Notes under the pieces: model-generated
Database searches by the model: none
What the model was told of the DNA's origin: nothing
Seen by the model: only the letters and a program-made list of their open reading frames with translations
Part shown: positions 1 to 12,326 of the stretch, piece by piece
How the letters are laid out: each line of letters begins with the position of its first letter
Position numbering within the stretch: position 1 is the stretch's first letter
Assembly (NCBI GenBank): GCA_023213315.1
Contig: JAKCPI010006109.1
Location: forward strand, 124,001-188,000
DNA length: 64,000 nt
From: Euborellia annulipes
Taxonomy: Eukaryota > Arthropoda > Insecta > Dermaptera > Anisolabididae
Direction of reading: 5' to 3'
Translations under genes and position numbers: made by a program

Positions 1-548
1 TATAATTTATTATTTTTTTATGAGCATAATGTATAAGTATATATTTATGTATTCTAGCAAATGATTTACTTAAGGAATAAACATTTAATTCATTTTGTTT
101 GAAAATTAAAATATTTTTATCCGCAATTTTTTAATTATATAATTAATATTTCTGTTTCGGCTGGAAATCGCACAACAATCAATGGATTGGTTATGGATCC
201 CGAACCCAGGCAATCCGATAAATATTTATTTTAATTAATTGAATACCATTTGTTGTATTGAATAGATTCTTGCTCCGAATCCCTCTACATCTTGATTAAA
301 ATAAATAAATTAAAAATCATTTTGGTCAAAGATGCCGAAAAGTCTATAAATAATAAAACTAACAGAATTTATTCAAAATAATTGTTAGGAAGCTTAGGCC
401 TACTTCTTAAATTCATATGGAGGATTTAAAAAAAAAAAACAAAGTTCTCCAACATATTTTTCTTTTCTTTGGAGGATAAATCCATTAATCCGTGGATCGA
501 TTCCTAGCCGAGTCAATTTTTTCTGATATGTGTGTTATTAATTGAAGA

Positions 549-685
549 CAAGAGCGGATCCAGAGGAGTTTTTAATTATTAATTTTATAATAATAAAATT
601 TAATTTTCAAGAAAAATTTTTTCTCAAATCTCGCGGGGGAGGGGGGAATTACCCCCTTTACCCCTCCCCCTTGTATCCGCTTTTG
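549..685. mobile_element. hAT-type MITE with 8-bp target duplication
   Basis: A 137-bp element with inverted ends CAAGAGCGGATCC at 549 and (reverse complement) CAAAAGCGGATAC ending at 685. It is bounded by a perfect 8-bp direct repeat ATTGAAGA at 541-548 and 686-693. Eight-base duplications and short C-A-starting inverted ends are typical of the hAT superfamily. The interior is AT-rich with G-run and C-run patches near the right end. There is no coding capacity. Confidence 0.75.
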
Positions 686-1996
686 ATTGAAGACAACTCG
701 AGTTCAAAATCACATCGTGGCAAAAAATTATCCAACTCTGAGGATCAATGAAGTCTGTGAATGTTTTTCAATAAACACTATTTGAGAAGCGTCCTTCTGA
801 GGAAGGAAACGGGAACCCACCACAGTATTATTCCCATGAAAGTTACTCCTTAAATTAACCACAACGTGTCAGTTCTGACACTAGTGACTGAAAAGAGAAA
901 TTCAACTCACTGTCTAAATGTTTGATTCTATTTTACTGATGATTTTGAAATACAAATTCAAAAAAATCAAACAAAATTTCAAAGACAAATAAAGATAAAG
1001 TATAATTAATTAACTCAAAAAAAAAATAAAAACAATGATTTATTTCTTTCTCATCACATCACTGATAATATTTAATTCTGAATGTTTTTTTTTTTTTTTT
1101 TTATTTATGATGTTTCATAATTTTGTTTATAAACAAAAAAAAGTGGTAGCTTTTTCTAATTACATTAAGGATTAGATGATACATCGATTAGATTTTAAGA
1201 GTGGTATGCTTTATTTTTTGTGACTTCCGGACCACCCTTTATCTACATCACTTACTAATATTAATCATTAGTTCATCAATTCTAATTAACAAAGGCCGTC
1301 ATTTTTTTTAATGTTACAATGGCATCGCCTCTCTTTCTCTCTATTTATCGGGATTTACTATTTGACCACTTTTCCATTAAAAAAAAAAACATTTGTTGAA
1401 TTTAATAAAATAAAAAGTTCATTGACCGAATTAGAATTTACGCTAATCAAATTAAAGCGGACTTGAAAAAAATTTGAGAATTTTATGTTAAAAAAAAGTA
1501 TATCTTGCTAATTTTAAAATAAAAGGTTTGTTTTCAATTTTTTACAATGTATAATTGTGAAACGTTTTCAACACAACAACTCCAAACTTATATATAGCTC
1601 TATATTTCTCATAGAGCTGTCTAAAAACTGAAACTAACATATCCATCTTAATCACAGAAAAAATGTTAACTTTTTTTTTTTTTAACAATATTTTATAATA
1701 AATAATAGAAAAGTTGCTATATATGTTCGTCCCATTTTTGCATCGGCGAAATCGAAGTTTTGTTTGAAAGTTACCGACATATCGAGAGAAATACTTGGGT
1801 TTATTAGCATTTTGGAATGGTCAATAATGTCGGTGTTTCTATGAGTAAATAAAAAAAATGTTTGATTCATAGAAAAGAAAAAATATTGAAAGTTTTATTT
1901 TAATATTCTTACTTACTTGTGATTTCATTTATTTCATATCAAAATTTTCAAATATTTCGGGCATAATTAAGTCTCCATACATTTTATACTTGAAAT

Positions 1997-2309
1997 CTTT
2001 TTATTCGCATTGTAGTAGACAATAATCAGCGTAAATAAATTTATTTCTATTATTGTTTAAAATGTGAGAAGTTACTCACTTCAGTCTTATTGATAGTTTG
2101 TTGATATCATCACATTCTCCCCCTCACCTTAATTTCATTTATAAGAATAAAATCACTAGTATACCTTATAGCTTTTTATTTATAGGTATTTATTCGCATT
2201 GTATTAATAATATACAATAATTAGTGTAAATAAATTTATTTCTATTGTTGTTTAAATGTGAGACGTTACTCACTTCAGTCTTATTGATAGTCTTTTTGAT
2301 ATCCTCACA
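1997..2309. repeat. Imperfect tandem duplication, unit about 190 bp
   Basis: Two direct copies, 1997-2116 and about 2186-2309, share the run from TTATTCGCATTGTA through TTACTCACTTCAGTC to GATATC.TCACA at about 85-90% identity by eye. A short AT-rich spacer separates them. Neither copy has an open frame or recognisable function. Confidence 0.7.
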
Positions 2310-2827
2310 GGAGCAAATAAATAAAAAGTTTGCAGCCAGTCTTTATGTAAAATGAAACTCTTCAATTGTTGAAACGTTTCTGTTTTAACCCCTTACAGCC
2401 TATATATTGAATTTGGTTGTTGGAGATGTCATCTTCTTTATACACTTATATTCTGACTAATTTGTTTATTATAATTTGTCTATTATAATATTTCACCAAC
2501 AGTAAAAACTCGATTATCCGGATTTTCAATTATTAAGAGATGTCATTATTTGTTTTTTTCATTTTTCTGGTTTTTGTATGTGATTATCTAGACGGCTTAC
2601 TTAAATAGTTTGGATAATCGATATCTTTTAATTTGACAGAAAGATTTGTTATTTGAATTAAATAAAAACAAATGCTTTGATTGACTTAAGTATTTTATTT
2701 GAATTTTTGTATAATATTATTCGATTGTTAGGCACGATTATTTTATTGATGGGTCTAACCCAGAATCTCCTGACAGGTCAGAGATCATCTCTATGTCCTT
2801 TAGAGAATCTGAGTTCATTTCAACAAA

Positions 2828-3836
2828 ATCTGGTGTGACTGGCGCACAGCACACAACTTTCTCTTACCCTTCGGTAAGAGAAAGTTGTGCACTGTGCTAG
2901 CCACACCAGATTTTTGTGTCGAGATATATTTAGTTTCCCATAGCACCTTAGTTTCAAACTTGCATTTTAAATGTTGATTGCTTCAAATAAACTATGGTTA
3001 TTTTTCAAAATTTTAATCTCATATTTGGACATTTTATACACAATATAGATTCGTAAATAAATACAAAATTTCATAAGAATTGGAAAAAAAATTTTAAATG
3101 CGTAAAAAGTTCCAAAGGGGACCCCCTTTTGAATCGAAATTAACATACAAATCCCTATAGGAAATTAACATTGGCCAAATGCGAAGATAAGGTAGAAAAA
3201 TTTAAAACGCGTAGAAAGAGAGAAGATAGTTTTGTGAGAGAGAGAAATATGTTTTCTCCGAAAAAAAAAATGGGCGTTTAAATAATAATTGATTTTTAAT
3301 CTAATAAAAAGAAAAAGATTTAAATTCGGTTACCATGTCAACCATTTATTTCTCCTATCTTTCCTATGAAGCACAAGAGTAAAGTGTGCTTCAAACAATT
3401 TTGAGGGCAAAACGAGAATATACATTTGAAAGAGCATCTAAAAAATAATTGATTTTTGAATTTTAATCAAAATCGTTAGAGCGAATTTTGAGAAAATCGA
3501 AAAAAACTGAAAAAGTACATCAGTAAAGTACTAGTACTTTTTGGCCGATTTTGATTAAAAGCTTATTTTGTCGGTCCCGGGGGGTGTTTAACTTAAATAT
3601 AAAATTTCAGCCTCATAGCTCAATTCCTTCATGCTTAAAATTGAACACACACAGACACACACACACACACACACACACAGACAGACAGACAGACCATGTC
3701 GCGAAAACCACTTTTTTGGATTCAGGGGACCTCAAAACGTGAAGATCCATCAAAATCTCGACATCGAATTTTTGACATGAAACCAATACTTTCTCTCTAT
3801 ATATATATTACATATATACATAGGTAAGAGAAAGTA
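2828..3836 (+). mobile_element. Family A hairpin-ended dispersed element, near full-length copy
   Basis: This is the most complete copy of the window's dominant repeat. The left end is an 84-bp near-perfect hairpin (2828-2911) opening with ATCTGGTGTGAC and closing with CACACCAGAT; its apex carries CTTTCTCTTACC and its complement. The right end is a second hairpin (3788-3835), ACTTTCTC to GAGAAAGT, around a TA-rich apex. Between them lie blocks shared with other copies: GTGTCGAGATATATTTAG, AAAAAACTGAAAAAGTACATC, TACTAGTACTTTTTGGCCG and CTCGACATCGAATTTTTGAC, plus a CA/GACA microsatellite (3647-3694). No long frame exists, so it is non-autonomous. The hairpins, TA and GACA tracts recall Helentron-associated elements, but no autonomous partner or class signature is seen. 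Confidence 0.8.
3647..3694. repeat. (CA)n and (GACA)n microsatellite inside family A
   Basis: A run of CA dinucleotides followed by GACA units. Shorter versions occupy the same place in the copies at 10495-10520 (reverse strand), 15010-15040, 49300-49315, 53150-53165 and 54765-54785, so it is part of the element rather than an independent locus. Confidence 0.85.
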
Positions 3837-4189
3837 AAAATACTTATAAACAGTAACTAATGAAAAATTTTCTCCCAAAAAAAAAAAAAAAAAAACAATT
3901 ATAAACTTGTGATGTAGGAGGAGAGGGGTATAAACTAACGAAATTGAATCTTCTTTTCGTACTCCACCTGATTTGTTATTTATTTATTCAAGTTCGTCAT
4001 CTGATGGTGAATGACATCACAACTGCCTCCAAGATTTTATTTAATCATGAATAATTTCATCCCATACTTCATTCACGTATATATAAATTTTATATATTAA
4101 TTATCGTGCGTCGGCCCGCAATTCTTTTTCAAATTTTATTTAAGAAAAACAAAATATTGCTAAGAGATGTCATGCGATCGAGCCAATCG

Positions 4190-4490
4190 AAAAGCCTCCT
4201 TGCCTCAAATTGCTATACTCTAAGCAAAAACATTAACACCAAAACGTTAACATTTAGTCAAAAGTGTTAAAAATTAATGTCATATCCATGCCTTTAATAT
4301 TTTAACGCCGTATTTAATGCATAAAAATGGCGTCTTTAACCAAAAGTAAGGTTAAGATTTTGACAGCTTTGAAATAAAAGCAATATGTTAACGTCGCTGT
4401 TAAAACTTGGTTTAGATTTATTTCTTTTTAACACCCCCATTTATGATGTTAAATTTTAACGTCTGTTTTTAGAGAATAGACCTGATCGTC
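4190..4490 (+). mobile_element. Family D MITE-like element, copy 1
   Basis: The segment contains GTTAACATTTAGTCAAAAG, AGTAAGGTTAAGATTTTGAC, GTTAACGTCGCTGTTAAAAC and TTTAACACC. All are repeated at 19378-19835 (reverse) and 32985-33375. The right end has the terminal motif AACGTCTGTTTTTAGAGAAT found inverted at the left end of the other copies. It is non-coding. Confidence 0.65.
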
Positions 4491-4648
4491 TGTCAATGAT
4501 CTTATTTTATAAAACATTATTTATATAATAACAATTTTTTGATTAAAAAAAATTAAATGATTTTTTAGTTAATCACAAAAAAATAAGAAACTTATTTTAT
4601 AGGAAATAACCTAGTGTATAATTAATAATAATATAAATAAATAAATAT

Positions 4649-4757
4649 AAATTATACACTAGATTATTTGTTTCATTTTATTTTATTGACTTAATACTTA
4701 TTACCACGTATTAAGTTAATAAAATAAATTGAAACAAATAACCTAATGTATAATTTA
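4649..4757. repeat. Short palindrome (arms about 48 bp)
   Basis: AAATTATACACTAG at 4649 pairs with its near-complement at 4744-4757. The arms continue through TATTTGTTTCA and TTATTTTATTGACTTAATA towards a 10-base loop near 4703. A third partial arm starts at 4608 (AACCTAGTGTATAATTA). It is a fold-back structure of unknown origin. Confidence 0.6.
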
Positions 4758-5755
4758 TATTTCCTATATGAATATGTTTCAACTAGTGCCAACGGTCGCC
4801 AGTATCAATTTAATAAAACTTTTTTAATTCATTAAAAAAAAAACGCTTCGTAAAATTCCTCCGGATACAAATTTAATTCCTACTTGCCCTTAAGTCAAAT
4901 TTTTTTGAATTCCTAATTGCATTCCCTTTTATACAAGTGGAAATTTTTATTAGAAGTTTATCTCCATAAGGGCGAAATTTTAAATATTTATTTTTTTTTT
5001 TTTTTTTTTTTTTGAAAAAAAGCATATGAATTTTTCAGTTATCTTAACAAAAAAAATTTTTTTGAAGACATTTTAATTGTTGTGAATTATAATTATTAAG
5101 AAAACAAGGATTGAATAATCGTGATACAAAATTCCGAGGCTTCCCACACATAAATAAGAATAAACATAATAGAAGAGAGGAAGTTAAAATGGGAAAAATT
5201 CACAAGAAGGGATAATAAAATAATCGGATATTTTATTAAACAAAGCAGATTAGAATAGAATCAGGATCAGATCAAAATGATATGGGTAACCCTTGGAGAT
5301 TCGCCTTGTTCAAACGTAAACTATTCAAAACAATTTTAAAATATTTATGGAAATTTTTCCCTATTAATAACAAGTATATACATCTACATACAATCAGGAT
5401 AAAAATTCTAATATTTGTAGTACGACTATAAATATTTGTTTTAGGCTATAACTCAAAACAGAAAGGCGTTATCTATGTGTTTAATATCTTATTTCAAACT
5501 TCATTTATCCAAAATTTCACTTGATTGTTTTTAAAAACAATGACATTTAAAACACCATTGATTCTTGGGTAATATTCGGATCGTTTAGGATCTTTTTACG
5601 GGGAAGTAAGAGCTAAAGCGCTAGAGATAGGGCCGTTATAACCATTCAGAGAGCTTGTTTTGGACTGTTACGCCTGTCATTGGAAACTTTTTAACCGTTA
5701 TTTTGATTTTTTCCTAATTTATAAATATATAATATTTGATAAATAATTATATTAT

Positions 5756-6483
5756 TTGTACTCTTTGGACGATTTTGTTCAAAAGCTTCGTGTTACGTGC
5801 CAGGGGGGTACCTAACTTAAATATAAAATTCCAACCTCTTATATTTTTTCGTTCTTGAGATATTTTGTTTACTGACAGACCATTTTTTGGACTCAGCGAA
5901 CTTCAAAACGTGTATTTCCATCATTTTGACATTAATCCAATACTTTTTTTTTGTGTCGATATATATTTAGTTTCCGTTGATATGTATATTAAAATTTAAG
6001 ATGTAAAATTAATAAACATGGGAAAATATTTATATTTTATTACCATGGCAATTTCTCCTATCTTTCCTATGAAGTACAAGAGTAAAGTGTACTTCAAACA
6101 AAATTCAGGACAAAATAAGAATATACATTTTAAAGAGAATCTAAAAAATTATTGATTTTTGAATTTTAATCAAAATCGTTACAGCGAATTTTGAGAAAAT
6201 CGAAAAAAACTGAAAAAGTGCATCAGTAAAGTACTAGTACTCTTTGGCCGATTTTGTTCATAAGCTTCGTGTCACGCCCCATGGGGGTACCTAACTTAAA
6301 TATAAAATTTCAATATCCTAGCTCTTTTTGTTCTTGAGTCCATTTTGCGAAAATCCTTTTTTGGATTCAGGGGACCTCAAAACCTGTATATCCAACAAAA
6401 TCTCGACATCGAATTTTTGACATGAATCCAATATTTTCTCTCTTATATACGGGTATTAACATATATAGAGGTAAGAGAAAGTA
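5756..6483 (+). mobile_element. Family A element, two truncated copies in tandem
   Basis: 5756-5945 matches the right part of family A, from the TTGGACGATTTTGTTCAAAAG block to just before the right hairpin. A second copy follows from 5952 (TGTGTCGATATATATTTAG) to the intact right hairpin ending at 6483 (GGTAAGAGAAAGTA). The left hairpin is missing from both. Confidence 0.7.
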
Positions 6484-7365
6484 AAAATTTGTACAAATGT
6501 TTTACAAATGTAGAGGTCTCTCCTACTTGCCCTTAAATTCATGCACAGTGTCAACGTTTGACTTGATGTTCCATTTTTTTTTTTTTTTTTTTTGAATAAG
6601 TATTATTACTGAATATTTTTCATCAAAAATTATACTTATTAATTTTTTTTTCTTAAATATTTCCGGTTGCCTGTATAAATATTTATGTTTAATAAATAAA
6701 AATAAAATTTTTTATAGTAAATAATTCAATTATCATTTATTATTTCAATCTTAAGATTGATCCTAGTATTTTGCAAAAAATTCTTTAGACAAGCCTAGAG
6801 GGCAAATCGCTAAAACGAAAGAGAGAGGAGACTCTAATTAAAGCTCTTGTCTCCCTTAAGTTCTTTTCATCTTTTATAAATTTTTTTTATTTGCCTAAAA
6901 AGGAAATAAATATATAAAAAGATTTTAAATGTATTTACTTTTGAATGAACAAGTAAAAAATGCTTGTTTAATAATAATTGTATTTGTTTGACTCGTACAA
7001 TATTCAAAAAAAAATTTTAAAAATGGAAGATTTTTTTAACAAATTTATTAAATTAAACTAAATTCAACAATTCAATTTCAAAAAAACTATTATCACTCAC
7101 CTAATCAATGAAATTTTTTTTTCGCTTTACGCGAACTTCAAGATCCGCGATTCAATCTAAATAATAGGCGATTTAAAATCAATATTTATTTTTTATATCA
7201 CTTTTATTCCACAAAATAATATATACAAATTTTTCTTCTTAAATTGAATTTTAATATTTATTTATAGATATAATATACCTCTCTGGGTTGGGTTTTCCTA
7301 TATTATATTTCAATATTAATTAATTTGACGCAACTTTGAAAATTCTTTAACTTTTTAATTGACTT

Positions 7366-7518
7366 TGACCTGTGGCTCAGAGGTAGAGCATTCGCTTCTG
7401 GTGCCAGAGGTCGAGGGTTCTCATCTCTCCCTAGGCGAAAATAATTGGATACCAATCAATTCAGATGGGATGGGGTATAAATGACCTTAAATATAGTCTA
7501 TAAATTAAAAAAATAAAA
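7366..7518 (+). mobile_element. tRNA-derived SINE
   Basis: The head resembles a tRNA: TGGCTCAGAGGTAGAGCA fits a pol III A box and D arm, and GAGGGTTCTCATCTCTC sits in the B-box/T-arm position but is degraded. A non-tRNA tail follows (ATTGGATACCAAT, GTATAAATGACCTTAAA) and an A-rich end. The same tail follows tRNA-like heads at 30148, 50311 and 63371, so this is a SINE family, not a tRNA gene. The anticodon arm does not fold. Confidence 0.75.
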
Positions 7519-7611
7519 CTTTAATTCTTACGAACCCTTGTGACAATGATCAAGTTCTAGGGAACCCCCGAGCGTACAATAACAAAATTTTTATTAAGGG
7601 GGAGATGATTT

Positions 7612-7694
7612 TTTTTAGATGTTCTTTAAAATGTATATTCTCATTTTGCCGTTAAAAAAGTTGTATGCTGTGCGCCAGTCTCACCAGATTTTTT
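7612..7694 (-). mobile_element. Family A fragment
   Basis: It contains TTCTTTAAAATGTATATTCTC, the family A interior, joined directly to the left-end motif GTGCGCCAGTCTCACCAGA in reverse orientation. Everything between these blocks is deleted. Confidence 0.6.
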
Positions 7695-7699
7695 TTAAA

Positions 7700-8684
7700 T
7701 ATCAAATCACAAATTTCCTTTTTTATTAACTCACACCAAATTTCCCTCATCTTGAAATTTTTCAAATTGAGAGACCTAGTTTGATTCCTGGTTAAGGTGT
7801 GTGTTAATAAATATTAATTATATATCTTTTTAACAGCCCTTTATTATTTATTTATATTATTCTGCTTTGAAATAATTATTTTAAACGGTATATATAGATA
7901 TCCATTATTAATTAGACTCTTGGTTTCGTCCAGGAAAAAGTCTAATTGGTTAATTTAATAAATTCTCACTTAATCATAATTATTTATATAAAAAATTTTT
8001 TTCGAGATAATTTTTTATTCTTTATATTGCCCGAAAGACGTTTAAAATCATAAAGAATTTTCAAAACTTGTGTCATATTAATTTAAATAATAATTGAAAA
8101 CATTTAAGAAAAAAAATATCAACAAATTAAATTACTTCTAAAAAATAATGACTTGACGAAAATAAATATTTCAAACGGTTATGGCAATTATTAAGAGATA
8201 ACTTAAGTTATGTAATTATTTTGATATTTTAATTAAATGAAAAGTTATTTAAGTAAAACAAAAATGGAATTTAATTTTTTAATTAACTCAAAAAAAAAAA
8301 AAAAACAATAAATAATTTAAATTCATATTCACCTCATGAGGATCTTACCTACCCAATAGGTAATATCAAAATTGTTTTATTATGTGTTATTTATTTATTT
8401 ATTTATATTTAATAACATAGTCTGATAAACTATTTGTGGAAATACCAAATTAATTTTTATGATTTGGTAAAGGAGAAAAAAGAAGTACGGGGAAAGGAAG
8501 GGGGGAAAGTGGGGAAGCGGAGGACGATACCTGAAAACTGGTCCAGGGCTGAAATATGTATCTACCCCACTATGTCTTATTTATTGCTGATAATAAATTA
8601 TAAATAAATGCTAAATTAAATAATTATATTCTTGTAGGAAATCATAGGTTGCTCCCCTCTGTTCTCCACGTGCGCCGCCGCCGC

Positions 8685-8718
<34 letters not shown>

Positions 8719-9100
8719 CTCCTTCTTCTCCCCACTCTCTTTCTAGAGATACTTAAATTTTTTTTCAGAAATTAATTTCATTACTTTGCTTTCATCCGCC
8801 TTTTTTTTCATTTTCTTTTAATGGATTAAACGAGATTTGACGCCAAATTGTAGCCGTTTTAATTAAGAATGAAAAATAAATAATTAATTGACTATTTATT
8901 TTTCCTTGATGAAAATTTAAGTAAACTAAATTTTCTTAAATTTAAGTTAAAAATAATGATAAATTTACAAATTAAAAATATAACTTCAATATTAATTTAA
9001 AATGTTATTTTTAAATTAAGCAATATTCTCTAAATTACTAGCAATTCTTGTTTGTTTTTTTTTATCATTTTACAAATTTGTATGTTTATTTGTTGGTGGG
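7700..9100. other. Intronic AT-rich DNA with a GC/CT-rich patch
   Basis: Mostly unstructured AT-rich DNA. From 8465 to 8540 it is purine-rich. From 8655 to 8750 there is a GC patch (CACGTGCGCCGCCGCCGC) followed by a CT microsatellite (about 8688-8716). In this AT background the patch may be regulatory, such as an E-box plus GAGA-type tract, but nothing decides that. Confidence 0.4.
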
Positions 9101-9173
9101 CGAAACGGTAGCCTGGTGCAAAGGGTAATACACCTATGATCTTGATCCTGGGTTCGATTCCAGGTGCCATGGA
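9101..9173 (+). repeat. tRNA-like fragment (intact B box)
   Basis: GGTTCGATTCC is a perfect pol III B box within a T arm (CCTGG/CCAGG, 9147-9164). The upstream GGTAGCCTGGTGCAAAGGG is A-box-like. The expected 5' acceptor strand that would pair with TGCCATG is absent and the anticodon arm is poor. It is a SINE head or decayed tRNA rather than a working tRNA. Confidence 0.55.
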
Positions 9174-9667
9174 ATAAACATTCAAAATTGTTAAATATAT
9201 CTATGACTAGTCAAGTCTGAATCAAGATATTCAAATATACTTAATCAAATATTAATATATGGATCTCGAAAATTATTCAACAATTTTTTTTTTTTCTGAA
9301 AATAAATTTATAATTTTATTCTAAATATTTTGAATTGTTTGCTGCGATCATCCAGAGTGTAAATTAATATTTTCTAAGATCAACTAGTTTTAATCCACAC
9401 ACCATGGATGAGTGGATCTCGAAATATTTTCAATTAATCAGAAAAAATAGTTGGTTTATTCTCCAAAAACTCATTCAAAAGTATTTTTGCTTTCTTAGAT
9501 TTTTTTTTTTTTTGTCGGTGATTTTACAATTCGGTTTGATTATGTCCAAAATGATATTATTCTAATTTCAAGAATAGCACTGAAATTTGAAAAGAAAGGA
9601 ATATTATAAAATGAATAGAAAATATAATCATCATCAAGTAGTGAAATAAATTCAAGAATTTGTTGAA

Positions 9668-10898
9668 ATGTCAAAAATTCGATGTCGAGAATATGATGGA
9701 TATCATAGGCGTAGCCACGGGGGGGATTTGGGGGTTCAAACCCCCCCCCCCATTGGACCCAAGCCATGACTAGATATTTAAGCTCTATAATACAAACAAT
9801 ACTTTCTCTCTCTATATATTTCATATATAGGGTAAGAGAAAGTAAAAAAATATAATAATTTTCTCTAGTTTAAAAAAATAAAATAAAATAAAATAATTTT
9901 ATTAAAGGAAACGCAAAAAATTCAAGAAAATTCAGAATTTTCCCATTGAAAAGAATTGATTTTTGTCTTGCTTTATAAAAAATTAAAGCCTGCTAAAATT
10001 GATTAAATCCCTCAAATGAAAAATAATAAAAATTATTATATAATTAAATTTTGCAGAAACTCTGCTATTCGGAGCCTCTTATATGTGTATTATATTTGTA
10101 ATTACATTCGCCAAGTGCGAGAAATGTATATTTAAAGTATGAAATAAAAATGATTTGATTTTGATTTTGAACTCTGCTATTATAGGGATATATTTAAAAT
10201 TCTTTAACATGTCAGGGTTGCATTTTTTATTGCCTGAAACGAGATGAATGAAAAATTGGGGCACTTAATTAAGCAAGGGCGGGCCCGAGCCAATCCGAAG
10301 TGGGTCCAGGAGGGAGGATTGGCTAGTCATATATTTCATTAGACACCTTATACTGCCCTATTACTAGGACCCCCGGGGGAAGGGGGAGAAATCATCCTGA
10401 ACCCCCCCCATCGAAAATTTCTGGCTACGCCTATGATGGATATACATGTTTTGAGGAGCCCTGAGTCCAAAAAAGTGGGTCCCGCAAATTGGTCTGTCTG
10501 TGTGCGTGTCTCTGTGTAACGATTTTAAGCATGAAAGAATTGAGCTACTGAATTGAAATTTTATATTTAATTTAGGTAGGTACCCTTCTGGACACTCAAA
10601 GCTTTTGAACAAAATCGGCCAAAAAGTTCTTGGACTTTACTGATGTACTTTTTCAGTTTTTTCGAATTTCTCAATATTGGCTCTTTTGCTTTGAAAATTG
10701 TTTCAAATACTGATGTAGTTTTTCAGATTTTTACTTATGAAATGCAAATATTCAAGTTTGTAACTAAGCTGTTATGGGAAACTAAATATATCTCGACACA
10801 AAAAAAAATCTGGTGTGACAAGCACAGTACACAACATTCTTTTGCCGAAGGGCAAGAGAAAGTTGTGTGCTGTGTGACCATCACACCAGATTTTTTTA
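9668..10898 (-). mobile_element. Family A copy split by a hAT insertion
   Basis: 9668-9703 (GTCAAAAATTCGATGTCGAG) and 10436-10898 are the two pieces of one reverse-strand family A copy. Removing 9704-10443 restores the consensus order seen at 12470-12510. The right piece keeps the family blocks and ends with the left-end hairpin (about 10811-10891). The right hairpin at the beginning is missing. Confidence 0.75.
9704..10435. mobile_element. hAT-type non-autonomous element, 732 bp
   Basis: The inverted ends are CATAGGCGTAGCC at both termini, flanked by the perfect 8-bp duplication ATGGATAT (9696-9703 and 10436-10443). It sits inside a family A copy, so the empty site is known from other copies. 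Both ends have G-run/C-run patches (9719-9752 and 10371-10410). An orphan family A right hairpin (9801-9843) lies inside it. No transposase frame is present. Confidence 0.82.
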
Positions 10899-10899
10899 C

Positions 10900-12325
10900 T
10901 ACTGAGTTGGCAAAAATTTGATGTTTTTCATTTAGGAGCTAAATGAAATATCCAAATAATACCCAGAAGATATTGCGCCATCTATTCCAATCATTTTAGA
11001 ATTCCCTTAATGGGAAGAATTTCAATTCTAAGAGGCGTCTAGACAACTTTTTGAAACCAGCCAAGTTCTGGAACGATGGAATTCTGCTGTTGTCTGTCCC
11101 AGTCTTAGAGATGACAAGGGGTAAAGAAAAGCAAAGGTGATTATGAAATCATATGGTCCATAAAAGATGATGGCTGATAACAAAATGTCTTTCAAATAAA
11201 TTGCTAAAAAAAAAACAATTTTGATAAATTTAAAATGTCGTTTGATATAATATATCCCTAAATAATTTTTAAATTATTTTTTACCGTGAACCTGAGAGAC
11301 CTTTGTTGTTTGAGAGATGGATAGAGATAAGAATAAAAAAGTAGAGGGGCTAAGGGACGGAGTCCCTTCGTGCCTGTTTCATTCTATCCGTTTCCAACTT
11401 GTCTTTTCAAATAAATATTAGATTAAAAAAAAAAAAAATATTCTTTATCGCATTCTTTTTGCTAAATCCGGCGAATTTTTTTTATTAAGTTTGAAATAAT
11501 GGACTTGGCTTGTTCTTGCACCAACTCTTTCAATTAGTGGTGACCCCGGTTTCTGAGAATGTCATAAAAAAAAAAAATACAAAATTTTAGTAAATATGCC
11601 ATGTTCACAATAAATGCAAGCTTTTGTTCTCATTTTTCGCATGAACAAAAACCAAGTTGCGACCATGAAAAATGTTTAGTCTAGACTTAGACTACCAAAT
11701 GACGTTCACGTTTTGAAGTATGCCGATACCGGATACATGCTTTGAGTGTGACTTTCTATGAGAGAAAGAAGACTTAGCTAAGAAATTGATAATAAATTTA
11801 AAAGTTAATTTTCTGACAACCGAAGCCATTACACACGGAATTTTGTATAGCTTATGTTTCAGTTTGGCTTAGATGTTTCGGAAAGTAAAAAAAAAAGCCT
11901 TTCTTAAATAAAAGAATTTATCCCAGATTGAAATGAGTTTCTTTTGTACTCCCAAGTTCCCTTTTGATGCTCTTAATTTAAGTGGCCCTTTGAATTTTCT
12001 CCAAGTTTATCAAAGTTGGTTCTTCTATTCAAATACTTTAAAAAAAAAAAAACGGTAAATAAGTTAAGGTGTCAATAATATCTTTTATAAAATAAATATT
12101 ATTTTTACGCGTATTCCGGTTTTTAAACTTCACTAATCCTTATTTACACCTAGAATTTTATTGTCATAACCTTTTTTTTATATAACTTTTGTCCTGAATT
12201 CTAAATGAATAAACGTGTATGGAAGAGAAGATATAATAATTTCATCTGTCATAACAATTAAATTTTATATTTGTTTTACTCATTATATGAAGTGGATTTA
12301 ATTAAATGGAAAGAATTTACACTCA
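10900..12325. other. Intronic sequence without recognised elements
   Basis: Moderately AT-rich with some mixed-composition blocks (11040-11190, 11330-11400, 11690-11780). No long frame, repeat partner or RNA structure was found by eye. Confidence 0.5.
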
Positions 12326-12326
12326 C

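Noticed and set aside
3551..3742. Frame with HTHTHTDRQTD tract
   Set aside because: It is the translated CA/GACA microsatellite of family A.
9101..9173. Functional tRNA gene
   Set aside because: The T arm is excellent, but there is no pairing acceptor stem and the anticodon arm is poor. The same holds for 20214-20303 and 63533-63609.
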